From the NCBI GenBank assembly GCA_029204225.1, contig CM055112.1, positions 29,604,703 through 29,664,702 of the forward strand: a DNA stretch of 60,000 nt. Direction: 5' to 3'. The notes beneath the pieces are model-generated. The model was given only the letters and a program-made list of their open reading frames with translations, had not been told where the DNA came from and did not search any database. Below, piece by piece: positions 41,687 to 51,999 of this stretch (within the stretch, counting starts at the first letter, position 1; each line of letters begins with the position of its first letter). Source of the stretch: Diphasiastrum complanatum. Its lineage: Eukaryota > Streptophyta > Lycopodiopsida > Lycopodiales > Lycopodiaceae. The position numbers and the translations under genes are program-made.

Positions 41687-43009
41687 ATGTTGATCATGGA
41701 TAATCTACGATTCATCCATTTCCATGACCTAGTACTTGCCCAACCATCTTCAAAGCAAAGCCACAACCAACGATTCACGAAAATCGTGAGTGATTTTAAA
41801 CGTGTGGTCCATTGTGACCAGCACAATCGATCATGTCGATTTTTGCAGGAAGGCATGGGCTTTGTGTTTTATCTTTGTGCTCTTATTCTTCATGAGACAA
41901 GAACTTCGACGCTTAGCATTGAGGGTGCCTCATCATCAACTGATTTTGTGATATCAGAGTCAGCTATTGTTGATGACGCCTTGGGTGCTGACGAGGAGGC
42001 AAGATTGGCTTCAATGTACGACCCAACCGAGTCTCGTGCATTGTCCATTTCTTCCTTATCTGACGTGAATGCATATGACAAAACCAAAACTCTCCTCGAT
42101 TTGCCAGTGTATTACATAAATAGTGTCGCATACCTCTCACTGAATGATGTTGGAGATGTTCTTGATTTGAGGGAGGACAAAATATTATCAATTTTGTCTA
42201 ATTTCATCAAAGAATTCGAGGACTTCATAGATCTCAACGGTGATGATGATCTACGTGCTTCTATTGATTACAAAGACGAAGATGAATGGATGGATGGGAC
42301 TGAAGCACTACAGTCAATCATGTCTGAAAGCAGGGCATACCAGGCAAATTTGCCCGGTGAGGAGGAATTTCTGAAAATCCGGAACAGATATGTGTCACAG
42401 TCTTCGGAAACTAGTCCATCCAGTGCTTCGACGACCATTGTTGCTGGTCATGATCTACATATTGTTGCACTTACGGAAGCTGATGAGCGTGATTTGGTAG
42501 GTAAATCTGGTTTTATCTTAATGAGATTTTTATTCAAATATAGTCATTTGACCTTTACTTGTATTTTACAGGCTACTGTTGAGGTGGATGCCTTTGCAAC
42601 AAGGCAGGGATATTTGAGGGAAGGCCAGGGATCACGACAAAGGGATTCATCCCTGTCCAATTATTTGAAGTGCTTTGTAAATAAAGAGATTTGCATTCAT
42701 CATAGCAAATTTTCTTCAGATGCTACGACAATAATAATGGCAATTAAAGCGTTATCTTCTTTCTCAAATGGGCATAAATACCCTCCGAATACATATAAAA
42801 TTATTTTTGTGAAGAGAGACATTGCCATAAAAGTGTTTGGCTATGTAGTTGAGGAAGTTTCGAAAAGGTCTTCCTCCTTAGCTGTTTTCTCTGGATACAT
42901 TGACTTGAGCAAAAGAAAATCGATTGATTTTCTAGATCCATATGATAGAAAAAAATTTCTTCATGACCAGACAGCAAAGCTGATCATTAAAGACAAAGAG
43001 AAACAATGA
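41687..43009 (+). CDS. Gene C of the histone-bearing locus, unknown acidic protein
   Basis: A single open frame starts at ATG 41687 (another ATG at 41696) and ends at 43009, about 440 codons read straight through. Two segments look like short introns that happen to keep the frame: 41786-41848 (63 bases, GTGAGT...TTTGCAG) and 42497-42571 (75 bases, GTAGGT...TTTACAG). Without them the protein is about 394 residues. The middle is acidic (DLNGDDDLRASIDYKDEDEW). The C-terminal part reads SLSNYLKCFVNKEICIHHSK, SSFSNGHKYPPNTYKIIFVK and DFLDPYDRKKFLHDQTAKL. I recognise no domain. It is divergent from the histone gene across the CACGTG array and convergent with gene D. The clean frame suggests recent selection or a young insertion. 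Confidence 0.65.
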   Translation: MLIMDNLRFIHFHDLVLAQPSSKQSHNQRFTKIVSDFKRVVHCDQHNRSCRFLQEGMGFVFYLCALILHETRTSTLSIEGASSSTDFVISESAIVDDALGADEEARLASMYDPTESRALSISSLSDVNAYDKTKTLLDLPVYYINSVAYLSLNDVGDVLDLREDKILSILSNFIKEFEDFIDLNGDDDLRASIDYKDEDEWMDGTEALQSIMSESRAYQANLPGEEEFLKIRNRYVSQSSETSPSSASTTIVAGHDLHIVALTEADERDLVGKSGFILMRFLFKYSHLTFTCILQATVEVDAFATRQGYLREGQGSRQRDSSLSNYLKCFVNKEICIHHSKFSSDATTIIMAIKALSSFSNGHKYPPNTYKIIFVKRDIAIKVFGYVVEEVSKRSSSLAVFSGYIDLSKRKSIDFLDPYDRKKFLHDQTAKLIIKDKEKQ

Positions 43010-43114
43010 TTTTGCCTTGCATTGTACTACACATGATGCGATATAATACATATACTTTTTTCGTCTGATATCATGAAATTTACTATGGGTTGGCTCTTGC
43101 ATCAATATTATTTT

Positions 43115-45785
43115 CAATTCTGATAATTTGTTGATCTAGTTTTATATCGGATTTGAATACAATTGTAGAACCATTGAAATAGCTGGATGATGTAACTAAT
43201 TTTTTGAGATGTTCCACCGTGTTGTGTATTTTGATGAAATGCTGCTCTGGCTTGCCAATGCGATTTCTCCATTCCTTGTGATGACCAAATACTTAGACTG
43301 TCGTAAGCTTTTTCAAAAAATGATGCATGATGTCATAAAATGTGCTTCAATATCAAAGATACAAATATTGTCATATTATCATTTTAAATTTAGCATATGT
43401 GCAATGAGATTATAAATCGAAGAGTTAGTTACATTGAAAAGAAATTTACCATATAATGCGTGATATGATCTTCACCCCAGGCGTCTTTAACTGCATCCAC
43501 AAACTCAATTGTTGATTTCTCAATTAGTAGGACATCAGTATCAGATAGTTTATCTTTTCTGAGCAATTTGACCATGTTGTCAAGCTTTGTCCAGACTTCA
43601 ACTTTTTTAATCCTCATTGTTCCTTTTTCTTCAAAATCCTTTGTGGCATTGAGTACATCTATCCAAAGTGAGTACTGGATTTTAGTTGGTTTTCCGGAAT
43701 GATTTGATAAGAAACGACGAGCTTTGGATCCTCCTATACTTGGTTTGCATGGGATGTTACCCATTTTTCTTGAAAGCTTCTCGTCCTTTTTTATTTTAAC
43801 GTGTCCTTTATGAAGTCCCGCTTTTGATAAAACTTCTTCCAATCGAGCTATTGCCTTTTTGGCTAATGACTCTGGCTTAGTATTCCAAGCAAACCAAATA
43901 TGAAGGTATATCAATTTTTCGATAATTCTAACCTATCCATGAGTGTACAAATGTGAACATTTTTAAGCGGAATCGGTAATACTGGTTTCCAAGTCAGATC
44001 TTCTATATCCCTTGAAACTCTCGTGCTCTTCGACATGTCATGTGTAGTTTTCATGCAATAGAGACATGGATGTTTTGAATTTGCTCCATGTGAGACATTG
44101 AACATGCACTTCAACGACTTCAGGTCTCCAGCCAAATGCCATTCCACCTTAAAATCACCTATTCCAGGAACATTGAGTGGTGTGTCGCTCATATGATTCT
44201 TAATTATCTCTGGATATTTTGTTTTACTAGAAATCCAAAATAGAATGTCATGATCTTCTTTTAAAACCTGTTTGAAACACAAAATCATGAACTATTTTAG
44301 GAGAATTGAACTCAAACCTATAATAACAGAACAATATTAGCTTAAAACACAAAACCATTAATTCTTGAAATGAATTAGTTGCTAGTACTCAATAGAATAG
44401 ATTTAAACCTGGAAAGCTACCAACCACCAAATATTATTTTCGGACTGCACGCTGAAATCAATACTCTCCGAGTTTATCGTATTGCTTAATGCTCCATTCA
44501 TAATTGTAATACTAACCCTTTCCAGCTTTTGTCCCTTTATTACTTCTGATTCATCTAACTTGAGAACTAATATCAATTTTTCAACACTTTCATTTGTGAT
44601 TCCATAAAACTTTACAATAAATCTCAGTAAATTATTCAGATCTACAAACATATTGTTGGTAGAATCATATGACAAAGTGCCATGTTTTGAGTATAAAAAA
44701 AAAAATTTATATGGTAAGGAATACCAATGACGTTTTGCAAACCCCTGTTTAACACATCCCTCTCTAATTTGATTTGAAAGGGTCGGGGAATACGAAATTT
44801 TTTTATATGTACTTGTCCAAATGCCTCTTTGATAATTTTAAACATTGTGTCATATGCATCCCTGCTAATACCAGAATAATCACATGCCCCTTGTATCAAT
44901 TTTCGGTCAATGATCTTGCCGACTTCGCCCATAAGGGCCTCTGTAATCTTGGACTTGATTCGAGAATATTGTTCATTTCCAAGTAGACTCGTTGTTGACT
45001 TGGCTGTAAGTACTGCACTCAAAGACTTTCCAATCATGTCCTTGTCTTTCAGATTTTCATTGGTGACTAAAGCTGATCTGCAAAAGAAAAATAAGATTTA
45101 GAAAAAAAAACAATTCACAACCATTGAGTGCTAGATGAAACAAAACACATGAATAGTTTAAAACATAATCTTACTTGAAAGCATATATTCTTTTTTTTTC
45201 GTTGAACCCCACTTGTTGAAAGCTCGTCAATACTTTTTAAAATAACTCTTTTTCGCTTATTGTTCAGTATTTTCTTCCGCAATATGTTTACTTCTACATT
45301 TATTTGACAATATGAGGTATGCAATGTTTGTACAATTAGTTTCATATTGTCAGTTTCTTGGTTGAGGTTTAATATAATATCTTGCAAACGAGAATCATCT
45401 ATCTTCAAGATTTCATTCTCTTCTTTTGTTTGCAAAAAAATAGTTTCTCTTTCTCGGTAGTTAGTAAGCAAACCATTCAACATATTTTTCAAACAATAGA
45501 TTTTTTTATTGAATTACTAATGCCATAACTTTTCAATCTTTCACAATAACCCAATAGACCATTGTGTCCTTCACACAAAAACAGTATGAGTTGTGTGACC
45601 GATCTAAAATTTGGATGTTGCATTGAGCTTGGATCGATTGGATACAAACTTCCATCAATCCATAAATCACAATGTTTCTTGTCTTCCGTCCTTTGGTGAG
45701 CTGGTAAGGTGGATCCTTTCAGATTTTTTTTCGACAGTGGAGCATATTCTGTGGGAAGATCAATATGGAGATGATATTTAGACAT
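43115..45785 (-). pseudogene. Gene D: transposase-like protein with DLK, C-x2-C and QGMEKSH motifs, multi-exon, frameshifted
   Basis: Exon pieces, 5' to 3': 45785-45489 (MSKYHLHIDLPTEYAPLSKK), continuing in another frame through a likely coiled coil (EENEILKIDDSRLQDIILNL) to 45174; about 45080-44726 (VLTAKSTTSLLGNEQYSRIK); 44641-44409; 44277-43930; 43914-43435; and a last piece 43350-43115. The fourth reads EWHLAGDLKSLKCMF and KHPCLYCMKTT; the next YLHIWFAWNTKPESLAKKAI; the last LSIWSSQGMEKSHWQARAAF. Acidic residues in DLK and QGxEK with a C-x2-C pair between them fit a DDE-type recombinase and recall uncharacterised transposase-like proteins of animal genomes; I cannot assign a superfamily. 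Frameshifts fall in an A7 run (near 45515), an A9 run (near 45193), near 43935 and near 43300. This gene is the main reason to call the locus mobile. Confidence 0.55.
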
Positions 45786-45879
45786 CTTAATAATCGATAG
45801 ATTAATCTAGTAGAAAACCAACTTGTTATATATCTTGTAAGCTATTAGAAAAATCGTCTTAATTAGAAAAAAAAATTAA

Positions 45880-46155
45880 TTGGAAAAGTTTGAAATGACC
45901 TTGGCGCTCTTTTTGATCCATCACACTCCATGTTTCTTGCTTGATATGCAAAATCAATGCTTCGCAGTTATGAGCAAAATAAGCAAAATATTTTTTCAAT
46001 AGATGTGTGTTGAAATCGCAAATTTTTGAATTGCAAAAGTTTGAAATAACCTTACAGCTCAATTTGATCCAACACACTCCGTATTTTTAGAATTGCAAAA
46101 ATTTAGATTCACGTTGGCGCTCATTATGATCCAAAATATTCAAAGTTTCTTACCA
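45880..46155. repeat. Three diverged 60-bp repeats near the right side of the locus
   Basis: Copies near 45881, 46031 and 46093 share TTG(C/G)AAAA(G/A)TTT, then CTTGGCGCTC or CTTACAGCTC, then TTTGATCCA(T/A)CACACTCC. They lie just 5' of gene D and could be its promoter repeats or sub-terminal transposase-binding repeats. Confidence 0.6.
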
Positions 46156-46261
46156 TGATTTTCAGATCGATAAGACTATTTTTCATTGATGTGAACGCTT
46201 TGAGTAGATGGAAAGAAAACTTTGATGTGCAATACGATTTGCATTTACATGAGAAGTTATG

Positions 46262-46444
46262 TTAGCTAATGGTAGAAAATAGAATCTTGAAGTATGGACC
46301 CCACATGTTGCGGCTACCCAACTTCCAGTTAACTACATACGTTACTAGTGAGGTCAAGTCATCGGAGTTGTGCGGGTAGACCAAAAACTCGGTCGGAGTT
46401 TTAAAATTCGATGATTTTCTCATTGGTGAAGTTCCATATAGCAT
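46262..46444 (-). other. Short open frame at the right flank of the locus
   Basis: A 60-codon minus-strand frame (MLYGTSPMRKSSNF...) lies upstream of gene D on the same strand and could be a first exon of it or chance. No motif recognised. Confidence 0.2.
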
Positions 46445-46449
46445 CGTAC

Positions 46450-47132
46450 CTGAATGATAGGCGAAGTCATCTTTTGCGAACTATCCATCTTCAACTGTTT
46501 AAATAAATCACCTACGTGCTAGAAAATTCAAACCAAAAGTATTGTGTTATGTGAAGGATTTCAGATCATTCAAGATCCAATCCATGTCCCTGATCTTTGG
46601 TTACAATAAGGAGTACAACAATCCTGCCAATGTAGAAAAATCAGCATCTACATACAAAATGAGATGCAAACTCTAAGAGATATTGATCAAACATGAACCA
46701 AAACATAAAATATAGTTTATGTCCGTACAATTACAGTACCCTATTGTATTTCACACGTGTGAAATCGAAAATAGCAAAATATGAACATTCTACACACAAG
46801 ATTGCTAGATAACATCAAGATAGTGCACCAATGAGTAGTAGAACCCAAAGAGAACCATGTATAATGATGAAATGAGAGAGAGAAGAGAGAAGATATGTCT
46901 CTCCATGAGTCAAATCCTTTTATAGAGTGTCCAAACCTTATTTGGCCACTTGGCTTTCCCTCCAGAATGTAAACCCTACTATTTTTGGGTCTAGATTCAA
47001 TGTACCCAAAACTATCAGCGAGCTACCATTCCTCAAATCATTCTCACCTTTGTTTGTAGTATTGTTCACATGATTGCTCTTCCAATAGCATTCACGAGCT
47101 TTCTCTTTAATCACAATCACTGTATGGTAGAG

Positions 47133-47134
<2 letters not shown>
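46450..47134. other. No gene identified
   Basis: AT-rich DNA without supported frames; it should contain the right boundary of the histone-bearing locus, not located. A run of mixed AG-rich sequence begins near 46873. Confidence 0.35.

Positions 47135-47202
<68 letters not shown>
47135..47202. repeat. (AG)n microsatellite
   Basis: Uninterrupted AG tract of about 34 units. Confidence 0.95.
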
Positions 47203-47203
<1 letters not shown>

Positions 47204-47481
47204 AAGAAAGCATGAGGAAAAGTGAATAGGGTTATGTGATTTCTCTCTTTATAGAACTAGAGGACACTTAGGTGTGCTAAGTGCAAATTTCTGCTCACCG
47301 TTAAATTACCTGTCCATAATGTGCACAGATTCTGGCCATTGAGAGATTCACAACTTTTCCACCATTTTTTAAAAAAACTTTTTCTATTATGTGGGGCCTT
47401 TTATCATAGTAAGGCATTCTTTTGGCCCCCACTAGTAAATAAGGTTAGTATGCGACATTTACATTCCACGGAGGCTTGCGA

Positions 47482-47876
47482 GTTACTTCACATTGTATTG
47501 TACATTATTTATCTAGCAATAGGTTAAGTTAATCCAGGTCCTCCATTCTCTAGTAGGTTCAGCCTTAGAGGAGGAGATTTAGTTTAGGGTTTTATCATTA
47601 TGGGTTTAAGTTAATCTAAGCCCTCCATTCTCTAGTAGGTTAAGCCTTAGAGAAGGAAGCTTGGTTTAGGGTTTCTGTCATTGTGGCTTTAGAAACTAAG
47701 GAGAGAAAAGAGAGAAGAGTGGATCTTACACTCAGGAATACTCACCATGCTTATGACTGTCTTTCTTGCATCCATATCCATGCTAGTTGGAAATAGCCTT
47801 AGTGAGAGTTAGTTGGGAGAAGCCATAACTCGATCTAGTTGGAGCCATACCTGGTGTGGATGCTGAAGATACAACA
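47482..47876 (+). repeat. Truncated 5' LTR of a gypsy-type element
   Basis: This segment matches 54593-54989 with few differences (for example CCCTCCATTCTCTAGTAGGT and CTTATGACTGTCTTTCTTGC in both). It ends GATACAACA, the same as the 3' LTR. The first ~400 bases present in the 3' copy are missing here, so the left end was deleted. Confidence 0.9.
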
Positions 47877-47892
47877 TTGGCGCTGTTGCCAC
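47877..47892 (+). promoter_or_regulatory. Non-Met primer-binding site
   Basis: TTGGCGCTGTTGCC immediately follows the LTR. It resembles TGGCGCCGTTGCC primer sites reported for the Athila/Tat side of plant gypsy elements and is unlike the initiator-Met sites elsewhere in this window. Confidence 0.65.
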
Positions 47893-49498
47893 TATTTTTC
47901 TCGCTTTCTCTACTTTTCTAGCTACTACTCCTTTGTTTTTTCATTTGTAGTGTCCATGCTTGTTTATTTCTTGTTCTAAACTAGTTTTTATGTCTAAATT
48001 CTGTGTTTTGATGCATGTTTCTTGTTCCAAGTTCTTCCTTGTTTTCTGCTTTCTCTTGTTAGTGCAAAAAGGGGGCTCATGGAGGGCTCATGCATTGTAT
48101 CTTGTATGAGGTGGAGGAGGCCGTGACTGATTTGGGAGAAGACAAGCTAGCCAACCCTCGCAGTAGGATCAGCCTGCAGCAAGCTCAGGGTTTTTGTGTT
48201 TATCAGCTGCATCCAACAGCGTTCTCAATAGGAAGAGGGCACCAAACCTCGGATCAGCCACAGACTTTCTGTTTCTCAGCTGCATCCAACAACGTTCTCA
48301 ATGGGAGGAGGGCGGCACCAAACCTCGGTTTAGCGGCAGATACGATGGTTGTAATTGCCCATGTAGCGAGATCAACTGGAAGTTCGCTCACTCGCACTTT
48401 CTTCTCTTCCATCATTGAGTGGAAAAAGGTTCATCTTCAGAAGTTGAGGTAGCGTGGACAGCAGATGTTCTTCAATTGTTCTCAGAAGTTGGGACAGTGG
48501 GTTTGTGTGCTATGAGGCCGCATGCATTCAAGCATGTACATTAAGTAACGTTGTTGATAGGTGCCATTCTACATAGTCAACAAACTGAATGCACCTCCAA
48601 GAAAGATCTATCCTACCATTATGAGTACTGGCAGCCAACCATAGTAGCGAAGTGGTGATCACCACTAGCATGCCTCCAATGCAAATATGTCTCGTGCTGG
48701 ACTTCTGCCTACTGCTATATGAGTTGTGTCCATTACAAGGAAACTGGCACTCATTAGAGACAGGAAACAGACACTCATTAGAGACCTGAAGTAGCACAAA
48801 TCTATCTTCTTTCATTGTTAGAAGAGGCGCATCATCAGTCATTGCAGGCAGCACTTCATCCCTAGCCAAAAAATAGTGTCTACCACTCTCTCATCAGAAC
48901 GGAGTGCAATGTTATGACCCCGCAGAAGCAACTTTGCTTATAAACCTCCTGACCCAAGTGACGCAGTTCAAAAGTAGAACCTTTACAAAGCAGGGGCAGA
49001 CACGCGAGCTGCATCGGCTTGAAGCTGCAAAATAAAGACTGTATAAAAATTACAAGAAAGTTGAGAAAGTCAAGAAACAGCGCACCATTCAGGTTGTGGA
49101 CATGGAAACTGCTCCTATAGGGCCCTCAAATCAACCAAAATATAATTGGACTGGCCATCATGCTAAACCTGGGATCAATACCAAGAAAGCCTGCCCTGCC
49201 AATATCATATAGTTAAACATTGTTCACAGGTTTTCCTACGGTTTTTGAGACTGTAGGGGTGTTTGCCATCCGTATTTCAGCCGTTTATAGCCATTTTCAG
49301 CATTTTCAACGGTTTTCTGGCTATTTTTTCCGACTTTAGCGGTGTTTTTCCTATTGTTTTTCCTTCTTCGCTATTGGAAGAGCTGGTTTTCAGCAGTATT
49401 CACACGTTTCTCATTGGTGTTCATAGCCGTTTACAGCTAGAGCATAAGCACTGGAGTTCCAAGGTCTACTTCTGATCTTCTAGCTTCACAGTTTCAGA

Positions 49499-50050
49499 TG
49501 TGCGAGTCATTTTTGCCTTCTTTCGATCTGTGAACAAAATCCTTACCTTTCAGCCAATTGTGCGAGTTCTTCAACATTCTAACAGTTGTGCTCAGGTAGG
49601 TTGTGCAAGTAGGTGTGATCTTCACCAAAGTCCTGTGAGTAGGTTGTGTACGCATCTTGTGTGAGTAAGTTCCCGTGTGCGAGTCATTTTTGAAGTATTC
49701 AGCCCTATGCGAGTCATTTGACTTGTTTTTTTTTTTGCATTCTTCCAATCTGTGCGAGTCATTTTGACTTGTTTTTTGCATTGCTCCCCTATGCGAGTCA
49801 TTTCTAGTTCTTTTGGGAACCTTTCAAAACCTGTGCGAGTCATTTCCAGGTTTGTACGAGTCATTTTGTTCCCCTGTGCAAGTCATTTTCTAGTTCTTTT
49901 ACAAACCTTTCAAAACCTATGCGAGTCATTTCCAGGTTTGTGCGAGTCATTTTCTAGTTCTTTTGGGAACCTTTCAAACCTGTGCGAGACATCTTCCAAC
50001 TCTGTGCGAGTCATCTTTTCAACCCTGTGCAAGTCATTTTGACTTGTTTT
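49499..50050. repeat. Cluster of TGTGCGAGTCATTT motifs
   Basis: About thirteen copies of TGTGCGAGTCAT or close variants (TATGCGAGTCAT, TGTGCAAGTCAT, TGTACGAGTCAT, TGTGCGAGACAT) occur at irregular 20-80 base spacing. Some lie in longer repeated blocks such as TCTAGTTCTTTTGGGAACCT near 49804 and 49952. Looser copies continue to about 50780. On the minus strand the core is ATGACTCGC, which contains TGACTC, similar to GCN4/bZIP sites. The MTRT-rich frame on the minus strand is a by-product. Confidence 0.85.
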
Positions 50051-51049
50051 GGGCAAGAATCCGCCCTCAACTATTGTTAGGCACTATAGGATTGTACAAA
50101 TTCTGTGCTAATGCATTTGGTTTTTCTTATGATATTCTATGAATAGCTTTCCATTAAACCAACCATTCGCTTTCCATTGACTGTGCGAGTTCATGAATTC
50201 TCAAAAGTCTGTTGTGCGAGTTCATAAACCTTCCGAGTCAAGTATGCGGATACTCACAATCAGGAGTCAACTATGCCCAGCCGAGGTATTTCAGCAAGTA
50301 AACCACTAGCCCAACATGAAAATTGATGTGTGGTAAGCTGATCTACACCCTAATGAAGTGGGCAAGTACTCTCTGAGACCAAACGGGACGACATAAAAAA
50401 AAAATTCACCCAAATTGGTGACTTAACCCAAAGCCATATTTGTGCAAGTCACAAAAATTGCAAACCTCAAGCTGCAAACCTCTCAGAAACACCAAATTAC
50501 ATCGGAAAATCACCTGTGCGAATAGGTCCTTAGCAAATTTTCTATAAATCCCGCAATCCATGATCAATTTGAGTCACTCGCACAATTGTGTGAGTCATTC
50601 CCTAATATTCAGACTCTCACCTACAAGATTACTAGAGAAGGTGAGACAGTCCATAAAAAAAAAAAAAAAGACTGATCCTACCAATAATAGGTCGTGTGAG
50701 TACTGTGCGAGTACTATTGTCAAGATAAAACATTCGCACCACCTGTTTCTGGCACGGTTAGCATTTGTACGAGCCTTTTTGTCACACCTTGGTTCCACTC
50801 AAGAAAATCCAAGCTCTTGAAGATACACTTTGCACCTAGAATTGTACATATTCATCATCCATCGCCGACAATCCTATCATGATGAATATGGTTTGATAGC
50901 CTAAGGCACCTCTAGTAGGGAACGCCTTAGAAGTGTCCTAGTAGGAAGCCATAGATCCGTCACAATAAGTTTGCCAAAACTGTCGATATCAACATCCATC
51001 ACCCATCACCTAAGGGCATAGAATATCTGCTAGATCACGATGGCAACAA

Positions 51050-51590
51050 GTGTAAATCAATAGCCTCCACGAGTGGCGAAGGGGATTCCACAAATCGATA
51101 CACCAAAGTATGATGGGGACTCTGACCCAGTTCGTTTCCTTCAAAAATTTGACAATGTAAGTTCTATGGAGACTGCTCGGACAATGAAAAGTTAAGATTG
51201 TTCCTGATGGTTCTACAAGGCAATCTGAAAGAGTAGTATTTAAATCTAGAGAGCCCAGATATCGAGTCATGGGAAACAATAGAAAAGGCTCTCACCACAA
51301 GTTAAACCTTGCAAGCTCACTCAAAGCCCTTTCATCCAATTGACTCAAATCAAAATGAGGAGCAGAGAGTCTGTATGCACCTACATTGATCGTTTTAAAC
51401 GTCTCAAGGTAGTGTGTGTTGAAGATAAAATCATTGAGAAAATGGCCATTGAATTATTCCTAGTTGGGTTACCCAAGGCCATTAGAAGAGAATTGCAACT
51501 CGTAGACTCTTACACGACAAAGGACGTGATGGATGACACCATCTGAGTAGAAGATGAAGGGTCTGACGAGGATAACGATTATCGCTAGAA
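51050..51590 (+). pseudogene. Gypsy gag of the non-autonomous element
   Basis: The frame opens near 51040 with IPQIDTPKYDGDSDPVRFLQ then KFDN, the usual start of the conserved gag region (P.F.G..d...wl...). It is broken by stops between 51180 and 51310, and resumes SVCTYIDRFKRLKVVCVEDK, MAIELFLVGLPKAIRRELQL and TTKDVMDDTI (to 51546). A further stretch (51690-51950, PPRPPNYALNYTANLP) is proline rich. No zinc knuckle was seen. The protein would form the particle; this copy is defective. Confidence 0.65.
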
Positions 51591-51999
51591 GAAGGGTAAG
51601 GGGCTGACTTATAAACACAAGACTTCACGCATTGAAGAATCCGCCTCAACCAAAAAACTTTTCCTATCCGTGAAAATGTATGGTGCCCTGTGTGTGCTCA
51701 ACCAATGTACCATTCGTACATACCACCTAGACCTCCAAATTACGCACTGAACTACACTGCCAATTTACCCGTGGCGCGGTCAGGACAATATCAACCTAGG
51801 CCAATAGGCCCAGTTTCTTATCAACCAAAATCCTTTGATTCTATGATCAAAGTCTTATTATCCAAGGCCAATCGCTCCCCACTCATTTCCACGACATCAG
51901 CCTTTTGTAGAGAGTCAACATATTGCTACATCGTCTATCACCCAAGTTGATTCCGGACATAGATCCAGCGATGTATTATGTAGAAGATACCAATGTGTC

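Noticed and set aside
37950-46450. Endogenised large DNA virus as the source of the histone
   Set aside because: The genes have spliceosomal introns and a transposase-like neighbour, and no viral capsid, polymerase or packaging motif was seen.
37560-46560. Terminal inverted repeats of the four-gene locus
   Set aside because: Only AAAACTCC-like strings were shared between the flanks; too short and common to define ends.
48090-48452. 120-codon open frame in the gypsy leader
   Set aside because: It spans a direct repeat and shows no retroelement or host domain; two frames are open in parallel.
49494-50042. Open frames rich in MTRT or VRVI/LCES repeats
   Set aside because: They translate the TGTGCGAGTCAT motif cluster in several frames at once, as expected from a DNA-level repeat.
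49499-50060. CRISPR-like array of short repeats
   Set aside because: Repeats are degenerate with irregular spacing, inside a plant retroelement leader, and no cas genes are present.
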